Counted from the stretch's first letter, positions 45,202 to 55,212 are shown. The stretch: DNA of 59,763 nucleotides from JBBDJB01 sp040880125 (GCA_040880125.1 JBBDJB010000059.1:1-59763); one strand, 5' to 3'. The notes: generated by a model from the sequence alone, not told the origin. A program made the numbers and translations.

Positions 45202-46668
45202 TCAACGCGTCTCTTTGAGCGCTCCGACCAGGTCCAACAGCGCCTGCTTGCCATCGCCGAAAAGCATCAGGCAATTGTCGGCCGCGAATAGCGGATTGGG
45301 AATGCCGGCAAACCCTGGGCTGAGACTTCGCTTGATGACGACCACCGTGTTCGCCTTCCCAACTTCAAGAATCGGCATGCCCGCGATGGGACTGGTCGGG
45401 TCCGTGTTGGCCACGGGGTTCACCACGTCGTTCGCCCCGATGACGATTGCCACGTCGCACTGGGCGAACGTTGGGTTGATCTCGTCCATTTCCTTGAGCT
45501 TGTCGTACGGAACGTCGGCCTCGGCCAGCAGCACGTTCATATGCCCGGGCATTCGGCCGGCCACTGGATGGATCGCGTACTCCACCTCCGTGCCGCGCTG
45601 TTCGAGAATGGTCGCCAGATCGCGCACCGTATGCTGTGCTTGGGCCACGGCTAGACCGTAGCCCGGCACCACAACGACGCGTCGCACGCCGTCGAGCAGC
45701 ATGGCGACCTCGTCCGCCGTCGTGCTCTTGATTTTGCCCGCGTAGACCTCGTCCTGGTCGGCCACCGTACCGCCGCCATCCATCACCCCGAACAGCACAT
45801 TGGTGAGCGAGCGGTTCATCGCCCGGCACATGATCTGGGTGAGGATCAAACCCGACGCCCCCACTAGCGAACCGGCGACGATCAGCACGTTGTTGCCGAT
45901 GACAAACCCGGTGGCGGCCGCGGCCAAGCCCGAGTACGAATTGAGTAGCGCGATCACCACCGGCATGTCCGCCCCCCCGATCGGCAACACGAGCATGATG
46001 CCCAGGGCGAGCGAGACCAAAACCAGCAGAGCGTAAGCCCACGGCTGCTCGGCGCCGATCATCCACCATGCGAGCAGCAGCGCGAACATCACAAGCGCGA
46101 CGTTCATCGCTTGATGGGCCGTAAAGCTGATCGGATTCTTAAAGGACTTCAGTTCTTCGAGCTTGCCGGCTGCCACCAGCGACCCGGAAAGCGTCACCGC
46201 GCCGATTACACCCGAGATCGCCGCGGCGATGGCCGGCACCAGAAGCCAGGAGGCCGCCATGCCACCGGGTCCCTTGATGACTTCCGCCCCGGCGACCAAC
46301 ACCGATGCCCCGCCGCCCAGGCCGTTGTATAGCGCCACCAGTTGTGGCATCTGCGTCATCTGGATCTTCACGGCGAGAAACACGCCGATCACCGATCCGA
46401 CTGCCAGCCCGACCAGCACGATACCAAAAATGGATGGGGAATCGATCTTCAGCAGCGTGACAACCACCGCCACCAGCATTCCGCACGCGCCCAGCAGGTT
46501 GCCCCGCACGGCGGTGCGCGGATGCGTCATGCCCTTCATACCCAGGATGAACAACACCGCGGCCAGCAGATAGCCGATGTTCGCGATCACGTCCCAGCGC
46601 GCGTCCGCGGCCATATCCGGCAGCGTTTGGGCGAGGGGCGGCATCAAGTTGGGAAGCGATTCAAGCAC
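45202..46668 (-). CDS. pntB: NAD(P) transhydrogenase subunit beta
   Basis: Protein of 488 residues with a GTG start (AAGGA 9 bases upstream, 5 bases after the previous stop). About eight or nine membrane helices (about 28-265) form part of the proton channel (domain II). The C-terminal NADPH-binding domain III has VVVVPGYGLAVAQAQ, HPVAGRMPGHMNVLLAEA, YDKLKEMDEINPTF and VIGANDVVNPVA. It uses the proton gradient to reduce NADP with NADH. With the two upstream genes it completes a three-subunit enzyme. Confidence 0.95.
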   Translation of the reverse strand: MLESLPNLMPPLAQTLPDMAADARWDVIANIGYLLAAVLFILGMKGMTHPRTAVRGNLLGACGMLVAVVVTLLKIDSPSIFGIVLVGLAVGSVIGVFLAVKIQMTQMPQLVALYNGLGGGASVLVAGAEVIKGPGGMAASWLLVPAIAAAISGVIGAVTLSGSLVAAGKLEELKSFKNPISFTAHQAMNVALVMFALLLAWWMIGAEQPWAYALLVLVSLALGIMLVLPIGGADMPVVIALLNSYSGLAAAATGFVIGNNVLIVAGSLVGASGLILTQIMCRAMNRSLTNVLFGVMDGGGTVADQDEVYAGKIKSTTADEVAMLLDGVRRVVVVPGYGLAVAQAQHTVRDLATILEQRGTEVEYAIHPVAGRMPGHMNVLLAEADVPYDKLKEMDEINPTFAQCDVAIVIGANDVVNPVANTDPTSPIAGMPILEVGKANTVVVIKRSLSPGFAGIPNPLFAADNCLMLFGDGKQALLDLVGALKETR

Positions 46669-46673
46669 GGAGG

Positions 46674-46943
46674 TTAGTCCTTCTTGCGGAACATACCGAG
46701 CATGCGGTGCGTGACCAGAAAGCCGCCAACCACATTCACCGTGGCGGTTACCACGGCCAAAAAGGCTAGCGTCCCGCCGATCCAGCCGCCGCCCGAGAGA
46801 ATCGCCCCCACCAGCGTGATCCCGGAGATCGCATTGGATCCGGACATCAACGGAGTGTGCAGCGTCGGCGGGATCTTTGTGATGATCTCGAAGCCGACGA
46901 ATACCGCCAGCACGAAGATCGTCAATCCGGTCACTAGATCCAT
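46674..46943 (-). CDS. pntAb: NAD(P) transhydrogenase subunit alpha part 2 (membrane)
   Basis: Protein of 89 residues, the membrane portion of the alpha subunit encoded separately: FVLAVFVGFEIITKIPPTLHTPLMSGSNAISGI is the conserved signature, read here from residue 10 to 43 in two helices, followed by two more. The split alpha is common in Alphaproteobacteria and Planctomycetes, in contrast to the fused E. coli PntA. It lies between pntAa and pntB with short gaps (45 and 5 bases). Confidence 0.94.
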   Translation of the reverse strand: MDLVTGLTIFVLAVFVGFEIITKIPPTLHTPLMSGSNAISGITLVGAILSGGGWIGGTLAFLAVVTATVNVVGGFLVTHRMLGMFRKKD

Positions 46944-46988
46944 TGGAAATTCCTCGTATCTCTCGGCAAGAAGCGGGCGCGAACAGCC

Positions 46989-48215
46989 TTAGCCTTCGCC
47001 GGTGTCCAGTTCGTATCCGTCGTCGTCCGGCGGTGTGTCCGGCGTGGTGGATTGCGCTTGCACGCTGCCCAGTCCCAGCAGATCCCGCATCCGTGAATGT
47101 ACGACCTGGCCGTCGCGGGCCAGCAGCGTATCGCGGGTGATTTCGTCTTGCAGGTCTAGGTGAAGCCGCCCATCGCGCGTGAGGTGGGTCAAGAACGTCG
47201 CGACGTTTTTGGCGTACATCTGGCTGGCGTGCTGCGGGACCTCACTCGGTAGGTTCGTCGGACCCAATATCGTGACGCCGTGCTCGTGTACAAGCTGATC
47301 GGCTCGGGTCAGTTCGCAATTGCCGCCTCGCTCAGCGGCAAGATCGACAATGACCGAACCCGGCTTCATCCCGCGCACGGCGTCGGCCGTGATCAGGCGC
47401 GGCGACGGCTTGCCAGGAATGGCGGCCGTGGTGATGCAGACGTCGCTCTCGCCCACGATGCGAGCCATCAGCTCTCGCTGCTTCTGGTAAAAGGCCTCAT
47501 CCATCTCTTTGGCATAGCCCCCTGCCCCTTCCGCCTGGGTGCTCTCTAGTTCCATCGAGACGAATTTCGCGCCGAGGCTTTCGATCTGCTCCTTCACCGC
47601 CGGACGAACGTCGTACGCCTGCAGGATCGCCCCCAGTCGCCGCGCGGTCGCGATCGCCTGCAGGCCAGCGACTCCCGCACCGATGACAAACACCTTTGCC
47701 GCAGCCAGCGTTCCCGCCGCGGTCATCAGCATCGGAAACAGCTTGGGCAGATGATTGGCCCCCAGCAACACGGCTTTGTAACCGGCAATCGTAGCCATCG
47801 AAGAGAGCACGTCCATGCTCTGCGCACGGGTAATGCGGGGCATCATCTCCAGAGCGAGCAGAGTCACGCCGCGCTCGGCCAACTCCTGTACCGCTTCGGG
47901 CGCACCCAGCGGGTCGCACATCCCGACGACGACCTGTCCTCGATCAAGCCGCTGCAGATCGTCACGTCCGGCGTCCGGATTGCTCCCCAATGCACGGACG
48001 AACAGAAGTACCTCGCTCTGAAACAGCTCGTTCCGATCGCCGATGATGCGAGCGCCCTTTTCGGCGTATTCAGCATCGGGAAAACCGGCCGCCTCGCCTG
48101 CGCCAGCCTGCACGACCACATGAACGCCGGCTTTGGCCAGGATCGGCACGACGGACGGGACCAGCGCGACACGGCGTTCGCCGGAGAAGGTCTCCTTGGT
48201 AACGGCAACCTGCAT
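46989..48215 (-). CDS. pntAa: NAD(P) transhydrogenase subunit alpha part 1 (NAD-binding)
   Basis: Protein of 408 residues, cytoplasmic domain I, which binds NADH. It belongs to the alanine dehydrogenase/PNT superfamily: VAVTKETFSGERRVALVP at the N-terminus, the Rossmann motif FVIGAGVAGLQAIATARRLG (about 170-190), MLMTAAGTLAAAKV and VIVDLAAERGGNCELT. The C-terminal ~45 residues beyond TRDTLLARDG are an acidic, low-complexity tail (DTPPDDDGYELDTGEG). It is the first gene of pntAa-pntAb-pntB. Confidence 0.94.
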   Translation of the reverse strand: MQVAVTKETFSGERRVALVPSVVPILAKAGVHVVVQAGAGEAAGFPDAEYAEKGARIIGDRNELFQSEVLLFVRALGSNPDAGRDDLQRLDRGQVVVGMCDPLGAPEAVQELAERGVTLLALEMMPRITRAQSMDVLSSMATIAGYKAVLLGANHLPKLFPMLMTAAGTLAAAKVFVIGAGVAGLQAIATARRLGAILQAYDVRPAVKEQIESLGAKFVSMELESTQAEGAGGYAKEMDEAFYQKQRELMARIVGESDVCITTAAIPGKPSPRLITADAVRGMKPGSVIVDLAAERGGNCELTRADQLVHEHGVTILGPTNLPSEVPQHASQMYAKNVATFLTHLTRDGRLHLDLQDEITRDTLLARDGQVVHSRMRDLLGLGSVQAQSTTPDTPPDDDGYELDTGEG

Positions 48216-48475
48216 AATCGGTGCAGCTCTTGAGTATCAGTCGATCGCGGGAGAACGCCAGTGGAAAGAGCGATATGGTGCGGATTGTGGCATATTCGAG
48301 CTTAGCACAAAAGGCGTAATGTGCCGGTCACGCGGTGAGTTTTCCATTCCGCCCCGGCGGAGGGCCGCGTTTGCGCGGAGGCGAGCAGGAAGCGGACAGC
48401 GCGCCAGGAGAGGCTGCCGAAAGGCGGCAAGGACGTTACATCCGGACGAAGTTCAACCGGCGGTGAACCCGACAC

Positions 48476-48706
48476 TTATTTGCCGGAGCGATGTCCGGTC
48501 GCGCGGTTGAGCACCCAATCGACCGGGGCCTGGATGAACAGCGCAAAGGCGGCCCAGGCAACCATCATGCCGACCAGCACCGTCATGCACGTGACTGCGA
48601 GTTTTGGATAGGCGGCCAGAAGTGCCATGCCGGATTCGAGTGCCAACGCCCTGCCGGTAAAGAGCCGGCGCAGTCCAGCCACGGAAAGACTGTCAAGGAA
48701 GTACAT
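48476..48706 (-). CDS. Small single-pass membrane protein
   Basis: Protein of 76 residues. The ATG at 48706 has GGAGAG 5 bases upstream (two GTG codons precede it). One clear membrane segment, LAVTCMTVLVGMMVAWAAFALFI (about 35-58), and a shorter hydrophobic stretch before it. No family recognised. It follows the LarA-like gene by 41 bases on the same strand and may be co-transcribed. The 260 bases between it and pntAa hold only small G+C-rich inverted repeats. Confidence 0.55.
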   Translation of the reverse strand: MYFLDSLSVAGLRRLFTGRALALESGMALLAAYPKLAVTCMTVLVGMMVAWAAFALFIQAPVDWVLNRATGHRSGK

Positions 48707-48747
48707 CACCACTCTCCCTGGGCCGCCATCGGTCCGATGAAGTCGCG

Positions 48748-50058
48748 TCAGTCGTCGCCGAATCCACTGGAACGATTATACAGCTTCTCGCGCGTCGACC
48801 ACAAACCCGCTGACGGCGTGGGGATAAAGTAGAATTTTTCGCCGCTGTCCAAGCGGTGCCATCCCTCGCGGCGATTTTCAGGCTGATAGTGCGACCAGAG
48901 CTGCTCCAGGTCTGCGTATTGATAATTGACGGATTCGATTTCTTCGCGCGACAGTTGGCCAGGAGCGTACGTGACAGTGAAGCGGCCTTCGCTCGTGCCA
49001 TGCATCAGGTGAGCCGCCGCATGGGCGAGATCCTGCAGGTCGGCATTTTCGCGATACTGTGCCAGAATCCGCTCCGAGTTGACGTAGCCATACTTGCGAA
49101 TGAGCCGGTCCACGTCGTCCTGCTCCCCAAAACGCTTCAGTCCAGGAGCTAGAATCACTAATTCGCCGCCATCGGCCAATGCCATTCGCGTTCGATAGAT
49201 GGCTTTGTTGGCGACCCAGGTGCTGAAGAATTCGTCTCCCTGCATCACGCAGACGATCTTCGCCACTGGTTCGTCGAACAGAGTGATGTTCTGCTCTCGC
49301 GACTGCCTCGCCGCGGCAAGGTACGTATCTATATCATCGCCGGCGTGATAACCGGTGTGCACAAGCTTGCCGCCAGGTTCACGGCCCATCACCACCTGGA
49401 TGTACAAGTCCGGCAGGTGTTCGAGCAGCTCATTCTCAGCTCGGTTGAAGCACCGGCGCACCGGCGTCACCAGATTGCCGAGATTGTTTTCGATGCCGCA
49501 CGAGGCGGCCATCATGTGCGACGCGCAGATCAGCGGCTTGCCGCCCAGACCGATGAAGTAGTTTTTGTTGTGATTGGCGAAGCCCAGCACCTCGTGAGGT
49601 ACGACGTGCCCGACGTTGATGATCAGGTCCCACGGCTCGTCCAACAGCATGCGGCTGAGGACGATCGGCAGCGGCCAATCGGCCGCCCCGCCGGAGACTT
49701 CACGCACGTACTCGGCCGGAACCTCGCCGATAGTACGGCATCCCTCACGCCAGTCGTGCGCGTGGATCTTTTCGTCAGGAATGGAGCCGAACATCTGCCG
49801 GTTTTCCTGCGGCGTGTGTGGCACGTGTTGCCCAAGTGTGGGAATAACATGCACGTCGGCCTCGTCGGACAAGCGATGGTACAGATGCTCCGTGATGCGG
49901 CCTGCTCCGGAATGCATTCGTGTGATGTCGGGCGGCAGAAGCAGTACCTTCGACGGTTGCCGACAGATACGTTGTCGCGCTTCAGAAAGCGTGCGGTCGA
50001 GCAGTTCCAGTAATTGGGCTTCGTCGATCTCGGGCGCAGTTTCACTGATCCAGGGCAT
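48748..50058 (-). CDS. LarA-family (lactate racemase-like) protein
   Basis: Protein of 436 residues from the ATG at 50058. The N-terminal DUF2088-type domain has VLLLPPDITRMHSGAGRITEH, and the central region has NVGHVVPHEVLGFANHNKNYFIGLGG and ASHMMAASCGIENNLGN. LarA binds a nickel pincer nucleotide through conserved His and Lys residues; His-rich blocks are present, but I cannot confirm each ligand. The broader family includes racemases of several 2-hydroxy acids. No larB, larC or larE is adjacent, so the substrate is open. Confidence 0.75.
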   Translation of the reverse strand: MPWISETAPEIDEAQLLELLDRTLSEARQRICRQPSKVLLLPPDITRMHSGAGRITEHLYHRLSDEADVHVIPTLGQHVPHTPQENRQMFGSIPDEKIHAHDWREGCRTIGEVPAEYVREVSGGAADWPLPIVLSRMLLDEPWDLIINVGHVVPHEVLGFANHNKNYFIGLGGKPLICASHMMAASCGIENNLGNLVTPVRRCFNRAENELLEHLPDLYIQVVMGREPGGKLVHTGYHAGDDIDTYLAAARQSREQNITLFDEPVAKIVCVMQGDEFFSTWVANKAIYRTRMALADGGELVILAPGLKRFGEQDDVDRLIRKYGYVNSERILAQYRENADLQDLAHAAAHLMHGTSEGRFTVTYAPGQLSREEIESVNYQYADLEQLWSHYQPENRREGWHRLDSGEKFYFIPTPSAGLWSTREKLYNRSSGFGDD

Positions 50059-50220
50059 GTTCAGATCGTTTCCGTGTTGCAACTTTCAGATCGCCGGCTG
50101 CATTCGCTGCTTACGTCAGTGCGACTCCGGCCCTTCGACGAAGCAGTTTAGCGCCTGCTGCTGGTCCGAAGCAAGCCGTGCAGATCGAAGCGCCGGTGTG
50201 CTTTACTCCACCGGCGATCC

Positions 50221-51414
50221 TTAGTGGAAGTGGCGCAGCAACCTGACGGCGCGGCGGACATTGCCACGCCGAACGCGCAAATGCATCGGCAGCCCGACGA
50301 CTTGTGCCGCCGCCTTCTCCGCTTCTGGACATTCACCGTCGCGCCAGCCAAGCGCCTGCATATCGGCGAATGGCGGATCGAGCGGGTGATCGACCCAGTC
50401 GAGTTCCACTCGTCGGCGCCGCGCCTCGTGAAGTACGCGCTCTTTGTCCGGCACACGGATCGGATACCGCAGCAACACGGGATCCGCGTAGTTGGGCACA
50501 TCCAGCGTGGGCAGTCCGGCCGATCGCAGCGCCTCCTCGTAGAGTTGACGAAGATGTCGCCGGTGTTCGAGGTACCGCCCCTGGCGCCGCACTTCGCGCC
50601 GGCCCAAGGCGCGCTGCAGCCACGACATCCGCTTTCGGTAGTCGGCCGGCATCTGTCGATCGAACGGATCCCGCTGTGTGCCGCCGGCAAACAGTCCCCA
50701 GCGCGACAGCCGGTTCTTGACGTACTGTGCGGTCCAAAAGAGCGAGGGCCGGAACAGTGCCCTGTACACAGCGATCTGCGCGGCCAGGGCGGCGGTCTCC
50801 AGCGCGCCAGGGGAGGTGCACTCGCGCCGGGCGAACTCGTTGAGCCGGGCCTGTAATGGCTCGTCCCCGCTACGAGCCCAGCCGCCGATGCCGGTGGTGA
50901 ATGGCTTCGACCAATGGCTGCTGTAGAACGCCGCATCCGACTGCCAACCGAGCGGCTCCCACGCGTCGGTGTGAGCATCTTCCAAGTCGCGGTAGCGGCT
51001 ACCGATCATATGGCAGCAGTCCTCGATGACCGCCATGCCCCGCCCGCGGGCCCAGCGCACGATCGGCCCGATGTCGGCCGGAATCCCGTAAGTATGCTGA
51101 ACAATGACGGCCTTGATTCGCGCACCGGCGGCGTTCGCCGCCGCGGCCCGCTGTTCAAACTGGGGCAATTCAGCGTTGTATGTACGTGGATCGATGTCCG
51201 CGTAGATCGGCCTGGCGCCCGCATAGGTGACTGCCGCCGGAACGACAGCACACGTGAAGCCTTGTAGCAAGACCGCATCGCCCTCCCCTATCCCCAGAGA
51301 CTTGAGGATGGCGTACAACGCCACGCGGCCCTTCCAAAAATGAGTCGCACCGAAGAAGTGATCCTCCGGGTTTCGCGACGTACTTCGCACGACTGTTTGT
51401 GTGGTGCTAGTCAT
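50221..51414 (-). CDS. DegT/DnrJ/EryC1/StrS-type sugar aminotransferase
   Basis: Protein of 397 residues. PLP fold type I of the sugar-aminotransferase group: FWKGRVALYAILKSLGIG, VLLQGFTCAVVPAAVTYAGARPIYADID, AVIEDCCHMIGSRY and the Schiff-base Lys170 in FYSSHWSKPFTTGIGGW. It would transfer an amino group to a keto-sugar nucleotide for a surface glycan. Its start overlaps the stop of the formyltransferase gene by 8 bases, suggesting consecutive steps (amination, then N-formylation). Basic C-terminal half. Confidence 0.83.
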   Translation of the reverse strand: MTSTTQTVVRSTSRNPEDHFFGATHFWKGRVALYAILKSLGIGEGDAVLLQGFTCAVVPAAVTYAGARPIYADIDPRTYNAELPQFEQRAAAANAAGARIKAVIVQHTYGIPADIGPIVRWARGRGMAVIEDCCHMIGSRYRDLEDAHTDAWEPLGWQSDAAFYSSHWSKPFTTGIGGWARSGDEPLQARLNEFARRECTSPGALETAALAAQIAVYRALFRPSLFWTAQYVKNRLSRWGLFAGGTQRDPFDRQMPADYRKRMSWLQRALGRREVRRQGRYLEHRRHLRQLYEEALRSAGLPTLDVPNYADPVLLRYPIRVPDKERVLHEARRRRVELDWVDHPLDPPFADMQALGWRDGECPEAEKAAAQVVGLPMHLRVRRGNVRRAVRLLRHFH

Positions 51415-52303
51415 CTTTACGTGTGGTCCGCACCGTATGTGGCTTCTCGACAGGAACTGCCGGCCTCTCGACGATGTGCCTGACGTGCTCGATCACCGCA
51501 CGCCGCGACACCCGATCCATCATACGCAGCCCCTGCCGGCGAAAAGTGCGCATGTCGCGGCGCGTGGGATGGGCGAAGTAGCTCCGGGTAGTCAGATCCT
51601 GGCTGCGAGCCTGCTGGATGTCGGATTCTCCGCGAAACAGCCGTACAAACAGCGGCCCCTCGGCGATGACCATTCGCAAAAAGGCCTCCAACGCGGTGCG
51701 TACGCCCGTCAGAGGGCCACTCGCCTGGTCGATAATGGGCCCCGCGTCCAATGTCTCGACAATCTGGTGCAACGTTACGGTGAACGTTGGCTCGCCGTGA
51801 AACAACTGCCAAAAATAAGGTGACAGTCCCGCATACGCCGGCAGCGGCGAGCAGTGCATGTTCACCGCGCCGATGCGCGGAGTTGAGATCAGCGGCGCCC
51901 GGAACCGCTGCGTCGCCGAATTGGACACCAGATAGTCGGCTTCCAGCGATCGGGCCTCCTCGACCACGCGGCGGGTGTTCACCGAGGTGACTTCCTCCAC
52001 GTCGACATCCAGCCCTCTCATTTGCAGGTAATCGGGCACCGAGCCGGGAAGACCCTGCTGGCGCAGTCGCCACGGCAGCACGCGGTTTGCCCACACCTTG
52101 AAGTAAGTGTAAGCCCAACCGCTGTGGCGGAGCATCTGCAAGCCGCCGCGCACGTTGCTCTTGCTGCCGGGCAGCCGAGTCGTGAGGTACACCTTGCGAA
52201 TCGTGTGTCCGAACTGGTCCATCCACGGCGCCAGCGAGATCATGGCCAGCGCGTTACCGTTGGTGATCAGGACGCTCGATCTAGCGCCGTCGGTTGAGTC
52301 CAT
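51407..52303 (-). CDS. Formyltransferase-family protein (possible sugar N-formyltransferase)
   Basis: Protein of 298 residues from the ATG at 52303; a TTG directly after the previous gene's stop (52369) is an alternative start. The formyl-transferase core has VNMHCSPLPAYAGLSPYFW, corresponding to the Asn-x-His catalytic pair, and TLHQIVETLDAGPIID, with the conserved Asp. These are the catalytic residues of methionyl-tRNA and sugar formyltransferases using formyl-tetrahydrofolate. No tRNA-binding C-terminal domain of Fmt is visible, and the neighbours are glycan genes, so sugar formylation is favoured. It is wedged between a GT4 and a DegT aminotransferase gene. Confidence 0.75.
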   Translation of the reverse strand: MDSTDGARSSVLITNGNALAMISLAPWMDQFGHTIRKVYLTTRLPGSKSNVRGGLQMLRHSGWAYTYFKVWANRVLPWRLRQQGLPGSVPDYLQMRGLDVDVEEVTSVNTRRVVEEARSLEADYLVSNSATQRFRAPLISTPRIGAVNMHCSPLPAYAGLSPYFWQLFHGEPTFTVTLHQIVETLDAGPIIDQASGPLTGVRTALEAFLRMVIAEGPLFVRLFRGESDIQQARSQDLTTRSYFAHPTRRDMRTFRRQGLRMMDRVSRRAVIEHVRHIVERPAVPVEKPHTVRTTRKDD

Positions 52304-52369
52304 GCAATCGTCGCAGTAAGAGGATTCGTTCAGTGCGGTCGCTGCCGGCGTGCGTGCACATTGAGGCAA

Positions 52370-53665
52370 TCACGCGCCGCCGCTGTTGCGCGTTTCTGCT
52401 GCGCTGGAGTCTGCCGGCGTGCTTCTAGAAGGCGCGCAGTGCCCGTCAGGCGTGGTCAGTTCGTGGGGCTCTTCCCCGTCCGGCGGTTCAGGGCGGCCGA
52501 CGGGAATCCCCCGCTCTTGTAGCAATCGAACGTATTCATCATAGAACGCGGCCCAGACTTGCTCGCTTCGAAACTCGCGCTGCACGCGATGGTATCCGGC
52601 CAGTCCCTGTCGCCGTCGCAATGAGGGATCGACGACATACTGAGCCAGCGCGGCGGCAAAGGCGTCGACGTCGCCCAGCGGCACGATTGTTCCCGTCACA
52701 CCATCTTGCACGGCGTCGATCGTGCCGGTTGCTTCGAAGCCAACAACCGGCAGTTCGGCGGCCGCGGCCTCCAGCGGCACGCGTGGAAAGCCTTCTCGCA
52801 GCGAAGGAAACGCCAACACGTCCATCACGCCATAGTAAGGCACCGGATCCCAGACGAAGCCGGTTTTGCGAATGTTGGGGTGCTCCCCGACGCGCTGCAG
52901 CTCGGGTTCCGGCATTGGATCGCCGCGTTCAAAGTCGCCCACGAGCAACAGGTAGGTTCGCGGGTTGTCGCGCAGGACGAGCTCGAAAGCCGCCAAGAGC
53001 TGAGGCGTGCCCTTGTCCGGCGTTAGTCGTCCCGCGAAGCCAATCACCACCGCATCGTCAGGTATTCCGAGCTCTCGCCGCAGCTCGGCGGCCTTTGCCC
53101 GGGTTGCGGCGGTCTGGCGATAACAATCGATCTGAACGCCGTTGGACGATCCGGAGCCGAGTACCACGGACTTTGCGTCGGACACATATCCACCGGCAAC
53201 GTACTTCTGCCGGAGACTTTCGCTCAAACAAATCACGCGATGCGCACAGGCCGACGTCACCCATTCGACCGCGCCGAGAATCCAGCGCAATGGCCCCCGC
53301 ACCGTTTCCAGCCGCAGTCCCCGCAGCACGTAAATTCGCACCGGCACTCGCAGCAGCACCGCCGACACCAGGCCCAGCAGAGCCGCCTTGGGCGATCCGG
53401 CGCTGATGATATCCGGCCGCACGCGGGCCAGCGCGCGATACATGCGAAAGAAGGACACCACGTCATGCAGGGGAGCAATCTCTCGTTCCATCGGGACGGC
53501 AACTACCTCGATCCCGGCTTCGCGCGCCATCACGTCCAGATTCTCGCTGGGTGCGGAGATCACCACCACTTCAAACCCACGGTGCTGCAGATCTGCCAGC
53601 TGCTGTTGCTGGAAGAACTGCGTTCCCTTGGGCTGGGCGGTGATCAGGTGTGCGAGGCGTGGCAT
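52370..53665 (-). CDS. Glycosyltransferase family 4
   Basis: Protein of 431 residues. GT-B fold: HLITAQPKGTQFFQQQQLADL at the N-terminus, IISAGSPKAALLGLVSAVLL and VLRGLRLETVRG, then the C-terminal Rossmann half with VIGFAGRLTPDKGTPQLLAA. The GT4 nucleotide-binding motif is PSLREGFPRVPLEAAAAELP (EGF...E). The last ~40 residues are an unstructured Glu/Pro/Ser tail. It would transfer a sugar to a lipid-linked glycan in the cytoplasm. It abuts the formyltransferase gene. Confidence 0.9.
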   Translation of the reverse strand: MPRLAHLITAQPKGTQFFQQQQLADLQHRGFEVVVISAPSENLDVMAREAGIEVVAVPMEREIAPLHDVVSFFRMYRALARVRPDIISAGSPKAALLGLVSAVLLRVPVRIYVLRGLRLETVRGPLRWILGAVEWVTSACAHRVICLSESLRQKYVAGGYVSDAKSVVLGSGSSNGVQIDCYRQTAATRAKAAELRRELGIPDDAVVIGFAGRLTPDKGTPQLLAAFELVLRDNPRTYLLLVGDFERGDPMPEPELQRVGEHPNIRKTGFVWDPVPYYGVMDVLAFPSLREGFPRVPLEAAAAELPVVGFEATGTIDAVQDGVTGTIVPLGDVDAFAAALAQYVVDPSLRRRQGLAGYHRVQREFRSEQVWAAFYDEYVRLLQERGIPVGRPEPPDGEEPHELTTPDGHCAPSRSTPADSSAAETRNSGGA

Positions 53666-53724
53666 GGCGAGGTGGCCGGTTTCGCGGCGACGTCATTCGC
53701 CGAATCGTATAGGCGGGTCAACTG

Positions 53725-55065
53725 CTAACGTGCTTTCGGAGTCCGCCGCAGAATCAGGACCGGTTGTCCGTGTTGGAGTGGTGTCCCGCTTCGCCGCGGA
53801 TCGCTGGAGACAGCCAGGGCAATCGCAGAAGTCAGCCCCATAAACAGCATGAAGCCGCGGTCGCGGTGCAGCCGGTTGTGAATCATGAACACCATTCCGG
53901 CAAGCAGGAACGTAAAGGTCAAGATCCGGACCGCCCGCGTCGACTTGCCGAAGTCGTTATGCCACCGGTGAAGCAGGGCTTTGATTACCAGTGCATAGAA
54001 CGCCACCAACCCGAAGAGGCCGGACTCGACGGCTATGTTGAGGTGACCGTTGTGAATTTCCCACGACTGCATGACCATCGCGTGTCCGCCGGTCATATAG
54101 TTTCCGCGACCCAGTCCGGCCCCTAAAGGAAACCATTCCCAAAAGGTGTCCATGGCGGCGGCAAACTGAAGCTGAAAGGTGCTTTCCCCCGACTCAACCT
54201 GTTCATAAGCATCCATGGCACGGCTGCCAAAGTAGGTTTGCGAAAACGTGTCCCAATTCGAAATCAGCCAGGCGGCTATGCCGACCGTCGCGATAAGGAT
54301 AATTGGGTACGCCTTTTTCAGCGTGCTGCGAAAGCCGATGGCCAGGTAGAGCATGAGCCAGAAAAGCAGTGCGGCCATCGCCGAGCGGCGGCTTCCGGCG
54401 ATGACAAAAAGTAGCGGGAACAGCGCGCTGGCAATCATCATGAGCCGCGTGGAACGCTTTTTCCACAAGGGCCACCCGTAACAGAGAACCAGCCCAGCGG
54501 CGGAAAAGCCGTAGTTCGCCAACTGTCCGCCATTGCGAAACGTCCCCTGCGTACGACGTGAGTCGGCCTCCGGAAACCACGCGGCAGGCATGATCATGTC
54601 GTGCAACACGATAACGCCTTCCCACAAGAAGCCGGCCACCACGCCCGCCATCAGCGCTTTGATCAGCGCAGGCGATCGCGCAATGCTCGCGCCCAACACC
54701 CAATAACACAGCGCCATGGAGAGTGCGATAAACTGGATTGCAGTCCACCGAACGTCCGTCCCCGAAGTTCCGAACCCGAAGCCTAGGACAAGCGCGAAGA
54801 CGAGTGAAGCCGCGTACAGAATTGCGTATCCGTCCACTCGTAACCTTCGGCTGGCCAACAACACAACCAGCGTGAGCAACACCATGACGTCCACCATGGT
54901 TGCGCGGCTGAGCCCACCCATGGCGAATCCCCACGGCGAAATGGCTATGGCCGGCAGCAGGAGCCCCACGAGAAAGACCGCCGCACGCTCCGCGAACGAA
55001 GCGGCCGAAACAGCCGTGCGCGTCGACGCAGACGGCGCAGTATAGGGCAAGCTGGCGGTGCTCAT
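53725..55065 (-). CDS. O-antigen ligase/polymerase-like membrane protein (Wzy/WaaL type)
   Basis: Protein of 446 residues with about ten to twelve membrane helices. The large periplasmic loop between later helices holds YFGSRAMDAYEQVESGESTF, followed by PLGAGLGRGNYM and SWEIHNGHLNIAVESGLFG, the His/Glu-containing Wzy_C pattern of O-antigen ligases and polymerases. SRRSAMAALLFWLML lies just before the loop. Ligase and polymerase cannot be told apart by sequence alone. It is central to the surface glycan locus, between two GT4 genes. Confidence 0.85.
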   Translation of the reverse strand: MSTASLPYTAPSASTRTAVSAASFAERAAVFLVGLLLPAIAISPWGFAMGGLSRATMVDVMVLLTLVVLLASRRLRVDGYAILYAASLVFALVLGFGFGTSGTDVRWTAIQFIALSMALCYWVLGASIARSPALIKALMAGVVAGFLWEGVIVLHDMIMPAAWFPEADSRRTQGTFRNGGQLANYGFSAAGLVLCYGWPLWKKRSTRLMMIASALFPLLFVIAGSRRSAMAALLFWLMLYLAIGFRSTLKKAYPIILIATVGIAAWLISNWDTFSQTYFGSRAMDAYEQVESGESTFQLQFAAAMDTFWEWFPLGAGLGRGNYMTGGHAMVMQSWEIHNGHLNIAVESGLFGLVAFYALVIKALLHRWHNDFGKSTRAVRILTFTFLLAGMVFMIHNRLHRDRGFMLFMGLTSAIALAVSSDPRRSGTPLQHGQPVLILRRTPKAR

Positions 55066-55212
55066 CAGAAAAGACAGCTATCTGTAAAGGAGGCCGAGCG
55101 TAAACTCTTCAATTATAGAACATTCCGACCAATAGGTGCCCCGTGGGAGCCTACGGAGATTCGCAGCCCCGCGCCAGGGATTCGGCGAGAGCGGATAGGC
55201 TCGCCTAAATCG

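Noticed and set aside
48380..48450. RNase P RNA-like purine-rich stretch between pntAa and the small membrane protein gene
   Set aside because: Lacks the conserved GAGGAAAGTCCGG core and any extended pairing.
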